Shown one piece after another: positions 1 through 6,908 of a stretch of DNA of 9,778 nucleotides (position 1 is the stretch's first letter; each line of letters opens with the position of its first letter). The DNA is taken from the NCBI GenBank assembly GCA_026988445.1, contig JALSLF010000351.1, positions 1 through 9,778 on the forward strand, written 5' to 3'. The notes beneath the pieces were generated by a model. The model saw nothing but the letters and a program-made list of their open reading frames with translations, made no database searches and was not told the DNA's origin. A program made the translations under genes and the position numbers. The stretch is from Bacteroidales bacterium (GTDB lineage: Bacteria; Bacteroidota; Bacteroidia; Bacteroidales; NBLH01).

Positions 1-55
1 TAAAGCCGGAATAATATTTATATTTACACTTAAAAATATAAATAGAAAATAAATT

Positions 56-706
56 ATGGGAATATTATTTAGAACAGCCGAATCGCTAATAGCATCAATT
101 AATAACTTTTTAGACACCATTGATGAAGGTGCTTTGGTTTTTAAAAACGGAGTTAAAAACTATTTAAATGGAGAAGAAAAAGAATTTGCCGATAATATTC
201 AAAAAATTTTAGATATGGAATCGCATGCCGATAAATTGCGCAAACAAATTGAAAATGATTTATATATTTATTCATTATTGCCGCAATTTAGAAGCGATGT
301 TATGGTTTTACTTGAAAAACTTGACGACATTATTGACACCTCAAAGGAAAATATGTTGCAATTTGATGTGGAAGGACCGGATATTCCCACCGAGCTAAAT
401 AATGACTTTATAAAACTTGTTGATGCATCTGTTTTATCGGTTGAAAATGTAATTCCTGCTGCAAGAGCTTATTTCACAGATGTTAATGCGGTAAAAGATA
501 AGCTGCACAGGGTATATTTTTACGAGCGTGAAGCCGATTTGCTTGCCGACAATATAAAAAGAAGGCTATTTAAAGAGATGAAGCAACTTGATTTAGCCGA
601 AAAAATACATCTGCGCTATTTTGCTTTACATATTGAAAGCTTATCAGATGTAGTGCAAGAAGTAGCAGATTTACTATCGATAATGGCAATAAAAAGAACT
701 TTGTAA
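56..706 (+). CDS. DUF47 / PhoU-like phosphate transport accessory protein
   Basis: This 216-residue protein fits the DUF47 family (PhoU-like, TIGR00153 type), whose members are about this long and almost entirely helical. The sequence is rich in charged heptad-like helices and has no signal peptide or membrane segment, so it is cytoplasmic. Recognisable family stretches are the N-terminal LFRTAESLIAS region, the MESHADKLRKQIENDL helix near residues 54-69, and the YEREADLLADNIKRRLF helix near residues 156-172. The acidic E/D-x3-D helices resemble the metal-binding faces of PhoU. In this family the gene usually sits directly beside a PiT phosphate transporter, and here the transporter starts 5 bases after the stop codon. 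The likely job is regulation or assembly of that transporter, which is an inference from context. The ATG at 56 is preceded only by AT-rich sequence, as usual in Bacteroidota. Confidence 0.88.
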   Translation: MGILFRTAESLIASINNFLDTIDEGALVFKNGVKNYLNGEEKEFADNIQKILDMESHADKLRKQIENDLYIYSLLPQFRSDVMVLLEKLDDIIDTSKENMLQFDVEGPDIPTELNNDFIKLVDASVLSVENVIPAARAYFTDVNAVKDKLHRVYFYEREADLLADNIKRRLFKEMKQLDLAEKIHLRYFALHIESLSDVVQEVADLLSIMAIKRTL

Positions 707-711
707 AAACT

Positions 712-1908
712 ATGATATTATTTTTCTTAACAAGTGGTCTATTTCTGGGCTGGTCGTTGGGTGCCAATGATGCAGCCAATGTTTTCGGCTCGGCTGTTGG
801 TACCCGAATGGTAAGCTTTAAAAAAGCTGCTGTAATAGCAAGTATATTTGTCATAATTGGTGCTGTTTTACAAGGTGAAGGAGCATCACATACTTTGGGT
901 AAATTAGGGGATGTAGATGCTATTGCAGGTGCTTTTACAGTTGCATTGGCAGCTGCTGTTACTGTTTTTTATATGACTAAGTTCAAATTACCGGTTTCAA
1001 CAACACAAGCCATTGTAGGAGGTATTATCGGTTGGAACTTATATACGGGAAACTCTACAGATGCAGGTTCTCTTACTAAAATTTTAACTACATGGGTGGC
1101 GGGTCCCATTCTCGGAGCCGTTTTTTCAATTATTTTGTATTATCTTTTTAAGCTCACAATTAACAAAATAAAACCACATTTATTAAAATTAGATGCTTTT
1201 CTGCGAATGGCACTTATTGTTGTAGGTGCTTTCGGAGCCTACAGTTTGGGGGCTAACAATATTGCAAACGTAATGGGAGTATTTGTTTCATCGGTTTCTT
1301 TACCTGAAATTGATTTTTTTATTTTTAAATTAAGCGGTGTGCAGCAATTATTCTTGCTTGGAGGTATTTCAATTTCAATTGGAATTTTTACTTATTCACG
1401 AAAAATTATGGAACAGGTAGGCGGAAATATAGTTCATCTTTCTTCCGAAGCTGCCTTAGTAGTAGTTTTAGCACAAGCCATGGTGCTCTTTATTTTTTCA
1501 TCACAATCTTTATCTGATTTTTCAGTTCGTTTAGGGCTCCCTCCCATTCCCCTAGTGCCGGTTTCAAGTTCACAGGTTATAGTAGGTTCGATAATAGGTA
1601 TTGGAATTTTGAAAGGCGGCAGAGAAATAAAATATGGTGTTTTAGGCGAAATTGCTATTGGCTGGGTTACAACCCCTATTATTGCCGGATTAATATCATT
1701 TTTTGCCCTGTTTTTTGTAAATAATGTTTTTATGTTAAAAGTTACCGAAGATAGCGAATTGATTAATCCATTTTCTAAAAAAATAAACAGACCCGATACA
1801 CTAAATAAACAGACAAAAGATTCAAGTATTTTTACAGGAGCGTTTAATAAACAAATCAATAAAATAAAAATTGATACCATAAACAAAACAGAATGGCGCA
1901 AGAAATAG
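712..1908 (+). CDS. PiT-family inorganic phosphate transporter
   Basis: This 398-residue integral membrane protein belongs to the PiT family (PHO4 superfamily), which imports inorganic phosphate by symport with a cation. The family's internal duplication is visible. The first half carries the signature GANDAANVFGSAVGT (residues 17-31) and the second half its counterpart GANNIANVMG starting near residue 180. Conserved STTQAIVGG-type and SSSQVIVGSI-type segments follow each signature. Many hydrophobic segments alternate with short loops, and about 55 polar, lysine-rich residues follow the last membrane segment. The gene begins 5 bases after the DUF47 gene, its usual partner, and its last 16 bases overlap the start of the CYTH gene, which suggests translational coupling. 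Family assignment is firm; the ion used and the exact substrate cannot be read from the sequence. Confidence 0.93.
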   Translation: MILFFLTSGLFLGWSLGANDAANVFGSAVGTRMVSFKKAAVIASIFVIIGAVLQGEGASHTLGKLGDVDAIAGAFTVALAAAVTVFYMTKFKLPVSTTQAIVGGIIGWNLYTGNSTDAGSLTKILTTWVAGPILGAVFSIILYYLFKLTINKIKPHLLKLDAFLRMALIVVGAFGAYSLGANNIANVMGVFVSSVSLPEIDFFIFKLSGVQQLFLLGGISISIGIFTYSRKIMEQVGGNIVHLSSEAALVVVLAQAMVLFIFSSQSLSDFSVRLGLPPIPLVPVSSSQVIVGSIIGIGILKGGREIKYGVLGEIAIGWVTTPIIAGLISFFALFFVNNVFMLKVTEDSELINPFSKKINRPDTLNKQTKDSSIFTGAFNKQINKIKIDTINKTEWRKK

Positions 1909-2366
1909 AACGGAAATTTTTAGTAATCAGCGATGATTTTAAAAAAACAGCATTTAAAAAAATGCGTATTAAACAAGGTTTTTTATCATCTGTACCGGAG
2001 CGTACGGTAAGAATACGTATAAAAGAAGACAATGCATACATTACTGTAAAAGGTTTAAGCAACAAAAGTGGAACTACGCGCTATGAATGGGAAAAAGAAA
2101 TTCCGGTAAAAGAAGCAGAAGAATTATTAGAGCTTTGCGAGCCGGGAATTATCAATAAAAGCAGATATTTGATAAAATCAGGAAAACATACTTTTGAAGT
2201 AGATGAATTTTACGACGAAAATTCAGGCTTAATTATTGCAGAAATTGAATTGAATGATGAAAAAGAAGATTTTGAAAAACCGGATTGGCTGGGAAAAGAA
2301 GTAACAGGAGATATCAGATATTATAATTCGCAACTTTCAAAAAATCCGTTTAAAAATTGGAAATAA
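1893..2366 (+). CDS. CYTH-domain protein (triphosphate tunnel metalloenzyme)
   Basis: This 157-residue protein matches the CYTH/TTM family in length and motifs. The diagnostic ExExK metal and triphosphate motif is at the N terminus (E4-I-E6-R-K8). Further basic and acidic tunnel residues follow in order: TVRIRI near residue 38, the ITVKG strand near residue 51, YEWEKEI near residue 64, FEVDEF near residue 101, IAEIEL near residue 115 and the closing DIRYYNSQLS segment. Bacterial members most often hydrolyse inorganic tripolyphosphate or nucleoside triphosphates with Mg2+ or Mn2+, while other CYTH proteins make cAMP or thiamine triphosphate products. Short stand-alone bacterial forms like this one are usually triphosphatases, so that is the favoured role. 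The start overlaps the phosphate transporter by 16 bases and a putative adenylate kinase follows 19 bases downstream. This places it in a phosphate-metabolism operon. Confidence 0.9.
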   Translation: MAQEIERKFLVISDDFKKTAFKKMRIKQGFLSSVPERTVRIRIKEDNAYITVKGLSNKSGTTRYEWEKEIPVKEAEELLELCEPGIINKSRYLIKSGKHTFEVDEFYDENSGLIIAEIELNDEKEDFEKPDWLGKEVTGDIRYYNSQLSKNPFKNWK

Positions 2367-2385
2367 AAAACTAAAAACCTAAGCT

Positions 2386-3561
2386 ATGTTAAATATTGCA
2401 TTATTTGGACCACCGGGTGCAGGAAAAGGAACTCAATCGGAGTTTTTAATTAAAAAATTCAATCTCTTTTATATTTCTACCGGCGATTTACTTCGTAAAG
2501 AACTGGCAAATGAAACAAAATTAGGATTACAAGCCAAAAGCATTATAGCAAAAGGCGGATTGGTTTCCGATGAAATTATTGTACAAATTATTGAAAAAAC
2601 CATAAAAAACAATCCCGATGTAAACGGGTTTTTGTTCGATGGTTTTCCGCGTACTTTTGTACAGGCTTATATTCTGGAAGGTTTAATGATTAAACTCGGC
2701 ACAAAGCTGGATTTATTAATCAGCATAGAAGTGCCTGAAAACGAATCAGTAAAACGATTGCTTGAAAGAGCTAAAACTTCGGGCAGGTTAGATGATAATG
2801 AAGAAGTAATACGTAACCGCTTGCGCGAATACCATGTAAAAACATTACCCGTACTCGATTTTTTTAAAGAGCGCGGGAATTATACAGCAATAAACGGAGT
2901 ACAGCCTATAGCAGATGTAACCAACGATATTGTGAAAATTATTAATGATGTACTGAGTAAAAAGCTTATCAATATAGTAATTTTTGGTTACCCCGGCTCC
3001 GGCAGAGGCTCTCTTGGTAAAGCATTAGCCCAAAAATACAATCTCGAATTTGTAGCAACCGGCGCCATGCTCGACGAAGAAATTAAAAAAAACTCAAAAA
3101 TAGGACAGCAAGTCAAAGAACTGTATGAAACCGGTCAATTAGTCCCTGATGAAATCGTTATCCGGCTTTTAGAACAGAAAATTGAAAACTCTAAAGGAGT
3201 AAAAGGATTTATCTTTAAAGGTTATCCGCGAACCTTAGTGCAATCGTATATTTTAGACGGAATGCTGCGTAAACACGACTCTTCAATTAATAAAATATTT
3301 GATATTCAAGTAGATACTCTTGAATTAATTCGCCGATTGGATAAACGAAGCAAAACAGATAAGGCTATGCCTTACGATTCCAGCACAGAACGAATCGTTC
3401 AACGCTTAGAAGAACATAAAACCAAAACCATTCCGGTTATTGAAAAGTATAAAGAGATACACGATGTAAGCGTCATAGACGGAACTCCACCTTTTGAACA
3501 AGTTTTTGAACAAATGTGTAAAGAAATTGAAAGCAGTTTTAAAAATTTAGCAACCGGATAA
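2386..3561 (+). CDS. adk: tandem adenylate kinase, second domain degenerate
   Basis: This 391-residue protein is about twice the usual adenylate kinase length. Residues 1-190 form an apparently complete kinase that should catalyse ATP + AMP to 2 ADP. It has P-loop GPPGAGKGT (8-16, K14), STGD (31-34), DGFPRT (85-90) and a short LID with SGR (132-134) followed by two aspartates and an arginine-rich helix. Residues 195-385 repeat the fold in the same order but with altered key positions: GYPGSGRGS (201-209, lysine replaced by R207), ATGA instead of STGD, KGYPRT instead of DGFPRT, and TDK in place of SGR. The second copy is therefore probably catalytically weak or inactive and may be structural or regulatory, which is inference. 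It closes the phosphate gene run, 19 bases after the CYTH gene. Other nucleoside monophosphate kinase specificity cannot be fully excluded. Confidence 0.88.
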   Translation: MLNIALFGPPGAGKGTQSEFLIKKFNLFYISTGDLLRKELANETKLGLQAKSIIAKGGLVSDEIIVQIIEKTIKNNPDVNGFLFDGFPRTFVQAYILEGLMIKLGTKLDLLISIEVPENESVKRLLERAKTSGRLDDNEEVIRNRLREYHVKTLPVLDFFKERGNYTAINGVQPIADVTNDIVKIINDVLSKKLINIVIFGYPGSGRGSLGKALAQKYNLEFVATGAMLDEEIKKNSKIGQQVKELYETGQLVPDEIVIRLLEQKIENSKGVKGFIFKGYPRTLVQSYILDGMLRKHDSSINKIFDIQVDTLELIRRLDKRSKTDKAMPYDSSTERIVQRLEEHKTKTIPVIEKYKEIHDVSVIDGTPPFEQVFEQMCKEIESSFKNLATG

Positions 3562-3582
3562 AACCTAAATTAATTAGCATGA

Positions 3583-3616
3583 TTGTTTTCATAATTGCCC
3601 GAAAATTTTAAATTTG
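3583..3616 (+). promoter_or_regulatory. putative Bacteroidota promoter for the M14 peptidase gene
   Basis: TAAATTTG at 3609-3616 matches the Bacteroidota -7 consensus TAnnTTTG exactly. A TTG at 3583-3585 lies 23 bases upstream, slightly longer than the usual 19-21, so the upstream element is weaker. Transcription would start near 3623 and give a leader of about 28 bases before the ATG at 3651. It lies in the only sizeable gap (89 bases) after the phosphate gene run, which supports a separate transcription unit. Confidence 0.5.
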
Positions 3617-3650
3617 TATAATAAATTTTTAAATATATAAATAGGTAACT

Positions 3651-6260
3651 ATGAAAAAGGTAAATGTTTTTTTGATTGCAGCATGTATATTTTTGTTTTA
3701 TGCTTCTGCAACAGCGCAAATTACAAAACCCGATGATTTTTTTAAATTTAAACCGGGCACGGATAGAATGTTGTTTGATTACGAACAGCTAATTAATTAT
3801 CTGAAAATAGTTGAAAAAGAATCTCCACGGGTAAAAATGCTTGAAGTAGGTAAAACCATGCTGGGAAAGCCCATGTATGTCATTTTTCTTTCATCAGAAA
3901 AAAATATCAATAATCTTGAAAAACTAAAACAAATAAATAAAGAATTAGCAATAAACGGAGGATTAAATAAGGAACAAGTTGATAAATACAGCAAAGAGGG
4001 TAAAGTTTTTATACTTGCCACATTATCAATGCATGCCGATGAAGTTGGTCCCGTACAAGCAACTCCCTTAGTGGTTTATAAAATTGCCACAACAACTAAT
4101 CAAACATTACTTAATAATTTAGATAATGTAGTTTACATGATAATACCTCACAATCCGGACGGTATGGATATGGTAGTGCATAACTATCTAAAATACAAAG
4201 GCACAAAATATGAAGGAACTTGGTATCCGGGCGTATATAACAAATACGTAGGACACGACAACAATCGCGATTTTGTGACACTTTCTCAATCAGAAACTAA
4301 AGTAATAAATCGTTTTTATGACAAAGAATGGTTTCCACAAGTAATGGTAGAAAAGCACCAGATGGGATCACGCGGTATCCGTTATTTTGTACCTCCAAAA
4401 CACGACCCAATTGCAATGAATGTAGATGCAGAGCTTTGGACATGGGATGGTATTTTTGGTATGGGAATGATGAAAGATATGACCGAACAAGGCTTAAAAG
4501 GAGTTGCTCATACCTATGCTTTTGATGATTATTGGCCCGGCTCTACGGAAACTTCGCACTGGAAAAATATGATTTCAATGCTTACCGAAGTTGCAAGTGC
4601 CAAAATTGCTACTCCTATTTATCAAGAAGATAATGAATTGTACGTTAGCGGAAAAGGTCTATCGGAGTACAAGAAAGCTACCAATTTTCCTGATCCTTGG
4701 CAAGGAGGATGGTGGCGTTTGTCAGACATCGTTCAATACGAGTTGGCATCAACTTTTTCGATGATAAATACAGCAGCTTTACACAAGGAAGAAATATTGA
4801 AATTACGAAACCGTCTATGCAAAAAAGAAATTGAGAAAGGTAAAACCATTGCCCCCTTTTATTACATTATACCTCTAAAACAGCATGACCGGTCAGAATT
4901 AGTCCGTTTGGTAAATTTATTAAAAGAACATGGAATAAAAGTATATCGTTTAAACAAAGAACTGAATTTAGACAATACCTTATACGCAAAAGGCGATATT
5001 GTAGTCCCACTGGCACAGCCTTTCAGAGCATTTATTAAAGAGGTTTTGGAAGCCCAAAAATTTCCTGAACGGCACTATTATAAAAACGGTAAATTAATTC
5101 TGCCATATGACATAACAAGTTGGTCTTTGCCTTTACACAGAGGAATTAAAACAGATGAAATTAATATAAATTATCCTGATATTAAGCAGTCATTATCGCT
5201 TATAGACGGAAATTTTAGTTTAAAAAACAATCAAATACCGGACAAATATGTTTATGCTGTTTTTCCTGTTGAAAATAACGACAGCTACAAAGCTGCTTTC
5301 TTGGCTATGAACATGGGAATAAAAGTAATGCGCTCAATTACTTATTATAATGATAATGGGATAGAAGTATCGAAAGGTAGTTTTTTCATAGCCAAAACAT
5401 CTAAGATGAAAGATATTTTAGCAACGCTTAATATTAACCCGATTTTCATTGAGCACGATATTAAAGCAGCAAAAAAGGAAGTAAAAATGCCCCGCGTTGC
5501 ACTGGTTGAAACCTATATGCACGATATGGATGCCGGTTGGACACGCTTTATTTTTGACAATTATCATATTAAATATACGGTAGTTCATCCGGGCGAATTT
5601 GAAAATACAGATTTTACAAAAAAGTTTGATGTAGTAATTTTCCCTGACAACAATAAAGATGTTTTAAAAACCGGTAAATACAAAAGCAAAAAAGGTACGT
5701 ATTCAATACCTTCTTATCCGAAAGAATATACCAAAGGCATTGGAAATAAAGGCATGGATAATTTGATGAAATTTTTTAATTCCGGTGGTGTTATTTTAGC
5801 TTGGGGACGCGCTACTGCTTTATTTGCAGGCAATTTATCTGTTCCTGTAAATGACAAAGAAAAAGAAGATTTTATTTTGCCTTTTAATGATGTTTCGGAA
5901 AATATGCAAAAACAAGGATTGTATTGTCCCGGCTCATTGGTACAAATTCACTTAAAAAATGATTTTGAAATTACCCTTGGAATGCCTGAACAAATTGGAG
6001 TATTCTATCGCGGACGCCCTGTATTTACAACCTCCGTCCCAAATTTTGATATGGACCGGAGAGTAATTGCAAAATTTGCAAATAACAATATTTTATTGAG
6101 TGGTTATGCTGAAAAAACCAAACTCATTGCGAATAAAAGTGCCCTTATTTGGTTGAAAAAAAATAAAGGACAGATGATTTTATTTAGCTTTAATCCTCAA
6201 TTCAGAGCATCAACACCGGTAAGCTACAAACTTTTATTTAACAGTCTATTAGTAAAATAG
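3651..6260 (+). CDS. secreted M14-family zinc carboxypeptidase-like protein
   Basis: This 869-residue protein has an N-terminal Sec signal peptide: KK at positions 2-3, a hydrophobic core, and likely cleavage after ATA at residue 22. The peptidase domain (about 30-330) shows the M14 zinc site: H128-A-D-E131 for the first two ligands and H236 in EKHQMG for the third. NPDG at 168-171 and the HDNNRDF segment (202-208), holding the substrate-binding Asn/Arg, lie between them. The likely catalytic glutamate is E313 in the TEVAS strand. This layout indicates an active metallopeptidase. The remaining ~540 residues are typical of large Bacteroidota members. A stretch beginning near residue 613 (VALVETYMHD, then VVIFPD) resembles a flavodoxin/glutamine-amidotransferase-like fold of the kind seen in these proteins. 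It is probably periplasmic or surface-exposed and involved in peptide degradation; its substrate is unknown. It stands alone with its own promoter. Confidence 0.87.
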   Translation: MKKVNVFLIAACIFLFYASATAQITKPDDFFKFKPGTDRMLFDYEQLINYLKIVEKESPRVKMLEVGKTMLGKPMYVIFLSSEKNINNLEKLKQINKELAINGGLNKEQVDKYSKEGKVFILATLSMHADEVGPVQATPLVVYKIATTTNQTLLNNLDNVVYMIIPHNPDGMDMVVHNYLKYKGTKYEGTWYPGVYNKYVGHDNNRDFVTLSQSETKVINRFYDKEWFPQVMVEKHQMGSRGIRYFVPPKHDPIAMNVDAELWTWDGIFGMGMMKDMTEQGLKGVAHTYAFDDYWPGSTETSHWKNMISMLTEVASAKIATPIYQEDNELYVSGKGLSEYKKATNFPDPWQGGWWRLSDIVQYELASTFSMINTAALHKEEILKLRNRLCKKEIEKGKTIAPFYYIIPLKQHDRSELVRLVNLLKEHGIKVYRLNKELNLDNTLYAKGDIVVPLAQPFRAFIKEVLEAQKFPERHYYKNGKLILPYDITSWSLPLHRGIKTDEININYPDIKQSLSLIDGNFSLKNNQIPDKYVYAVFPVENNDSYKAAFLAMNMGIKVMRSITYYNDNGIEVSKGSFFIAKTSKMKDILATLNINPIFIEHDIKAAKKEVKMPRVALVETYMHDMDAGWTRFIFDNYHIKYTVVHPGEFENTDFTKKFDVVIFPDNNKDVLKTGKYKSKKGTYSIPSYPKEYTKGIGNKGMDNLMKFFNSGGVILAWGRATALFAGNLSVPVNDKEKEDFILPFNDVSENMQKQGLYCPGSLVQIHLKNDFEITLGMPEQIGVFYRGRPVFTTSVPNFDMDRRVIAKFANNNILLSGYAEKTKLIANKSALIWLKKNKGQMILFSFNPQFRASTPVSYKLLFNSLLVK

Positions 6261-6300
6261 TAAATATGCAAACATATAAAAAATAACATATTTTACTAAT
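6248..6300. repeat. 12-base perfect inverted repeat across the peptidase stop codon
   Basis: ATTAGTAAAATA at 6248-6259 is the exact reverse complement of TATTTTACTAAT at 6289-6300, with a 29-base spacer. The left arm covers the last codons and most of the stop codon of the M14 gene. The arms are almost all A/T. The RNA hairpin would be modest and no clean U-tract follows, so it is a poor intrinsic terminator. It may protect the mRNA 3' end or be a protein-binding site. The function is unknown. Confidence 0.55.
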
Positions 6301-6390
6301 CATTTAATAATAAAGACATTAAACACAAAATTAACGAATGGATTCTAACTGTCTTTTAAATAAAGGTTTCGGATTAATTAACAAATAATC

Positions 6391-6534
6391 TATTTTTGAA
6401 ATGAAATTAACAAAGCAAAAGTGTTAAGACAATAGAGGGTAATGTGTAGGTGATTAAACATTAGGTTAATTTTAGGGTTAAACATTGATTTTGGGGAAAG
6501 GCCACAGACTAAACTGTGGTCTTTTTTGTTTTTT
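6391..6534 (+). ncRNA. candidate short terminated transcript (possible small RNA)
   Basis: TATTTTTG at 6391-6398 matches the Bacteroidota -7 box TAnnTTTG, and a strong intrinsic terminator ends at about 6534. A transcript starting near 6405 would be about 125-130 bases long. No open frame worth calling lies in it. It would begin with a small inverted repeat, TTAACA (6407-6412) and TGTTAA (6422-6427). It also holds a 9-base direct repeat, TTAAACATT, at 6454-6462 and 6478-6486. There is no good -33 element; only TTTCG near 6367-6371. The simpler alternative is that this is the 3' untranslated region of the peptidase gene ending at its terminator. No known RNA family was recognised. Confidence 0.3.
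6497..6534 (+). terminator. intrinsic terminator, + strand
   Basis: The stem GGCCACAG (6500-6507) pairs with CTGTGGTC (6514-6521), with one G-U pair. It is extended by AAA/TTT, and the loop is the six-base ACTAAA. Six Ts (6522-6527), one G and six more Ts follow directly. This is a strong rho-independent terminator. It closes either the M14 peptidase transcript, 240 bases beyond its stop codon, or a separate short RNA. Confidence 0.85.
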
Positions 6535-6633
6535 ATACTTTTTCACATTTAAAAACAAGTGTATTTCAACACAAAATACCCAAATATTAAGCTGTGCTGC
6601 TAATTTATAAATATTTCAACAATATAAGGAAAT

Positions 6634-6661
6634 AAAAAAAGGTCGTCTCAGTGGCGACCTT
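6634..6661 (-). terminator. intrinsic terminator of the bTHX gene, minus strand
   Basis: AAGGTCGTC (6639-6647) pairs with GGCGACCTT (6653-6661) around a five-base loop, with one G-U pair. Read on the minus strand, the stem is followed at once by a run of Ts, the complement of A6634-6640. It begins six bases after the bTHX stop codon, so it almost certainly terminates that gene. On the + strand the T-rich tract does not follow directly, so it is less convincing in that direction. Confidence 0.85.
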
Positions 6662-6667
6662 CAAAAT

Positions 6668-6787
6668 TTATTTTTTTTCCTTAGTATTGGCAAGTGCCTG
6701 ACTTTTAGCTTTTTTTCTTGGCCTTTTTTTCCCATAAGAACCATTGGTAATTTTTCCTCTTCTGGTTTTAATATCTCCTTTTCCCAT
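6668..6787 (-). CDS. 30S ribosomal protein bTHX (THX family)
   Basis: This 39-residue, very basic protein begins MGKGDIKTRRGKI, continues with NGSYGKKRPRKK (residues 15-26), and ends in a lysine-rich tail. This is the pattern of ribosomal protein bTHX, first known from the Thermus 30S subunit (MGKGD-x-x-TRRGKI-x-x-G-x-YG-x-x-RPRKK) and widespread in Bacteroidota. In Thermus it sits in the head of the small subunit, in a cavity among 16S rRNA helices, and stabilises the RNA by charge. The match covers almost the whole protein, so the call is strong despite the length. The gene has a consensus promoter 30-60 bases upstream and an intrinsic terminator directly behind it, so it is a complete one-gene transcription unit. 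It runs convergent to the M14 peptidase gene and divergent from the endonuclease gene. The tail is probably disordered off the ribosome. Confidence 0.93.
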   Translation of the reverse strand: MGKGDIKTRRGKITNGSYGKKRPRKKAKSQALANTKEKK

Positions 6788-6818
6788 ATTTGTACTATTA
6801 AGTTTAATATTTATAAGG

Positions 6819-6851
6819 CAAATTTAATAGATTTATCCTAAAATTATCAAG
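6819..6851 (-). promoter_or_regulatory. putative promoter of the bTHX gene
   Basis: On the minus strand, TAAATTTG (6826 down to 6819) matches the Bacteroidota -7 consensus TAnnTTTG. CTTG (6851 down to 6848) lies 21 bases upstream as a -33 element, within the accepted spacing. Transcription should start near 6812, giving a leader of about 25 bases before the bTHX ATG at 6787. Confidence 0.65.
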
Positions 6852-6898
6852 TTTTTAATAAAAATTATTTTAAATTACTTATAAACTCTAAAATATTA

Positions 6899-6906
6899 TA
6901 CTTTTG
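6899..6906 (+). promoter_or_regulatory. possible -7 box upstream of the endonuclease gene
   Basis: TACTTTTG fits TAnnTTTG on the + strand, but no convincing TTG lies at the right distance upstream. If used, it would give a leader of roughly 170 bases before the ATG at 7087, and that leader would contain the whole palindrome-bearing segment at 6909-7060. No better promoter was seen nearer the gene. This is a weak call. Confidence 0.25.
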
Positions 6907-6908
6907 CT

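Larger units (their letters stand above)
6261..6667. other. intergenic region without a coding gene
   Basis: No credible coding frame was found in these 407 bases. The stretch contains the right arm of the inverted repeat at 6289-6300, a possible promoter and short transcript ending in a + strand terminator (6391-6534), and a minus-strand terminator (6634-6661) that belongs to the bTHX gene. The 100 bases between the two terminators (6535-6633) are AT-rich and show nothing I can name. Confidence 0.6.

Noticed and set aside
1..55. TAA at the first three bases as the stop codon of an upstream gene
   Set aside because: No upstream sequence is available to support a reading frame. The following 50 bases are simply AT-rich, with no exact promoter box.
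570..854. Minus-strand open frame of 94 codons across the DUF47-PiT junction
   Set aside because: It is antisense to two recognised genes, and the product shows no recognisable domain.
1434..1901. Long minus-strand open frame (155 codons) opposite the phosphate transporter
   Set aside because: It lies entirely opposite the well-supported PiT gene. Its translation shows no family motif and it has no promoter of its own.
1856..2065. Minus-strand open frame of 69 codons opposite the PiT-CYTH junction
   Set aside because: It is antisense to two supported coding genes and has no motif.
3797..4021. Minus-strand open frame of 74 codons inside the peptidase gene
   Set aside because: It is a shadow of the M14 reading frame and has no supporting features.
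4328..4525. Alternative-frame + strand open frame inside the peptidase gene
   Set aside because: It overlaps the stretch that encodes the third zinc ligand (H236) and following peptidase residues in the true frame, and its own translation has no motif.
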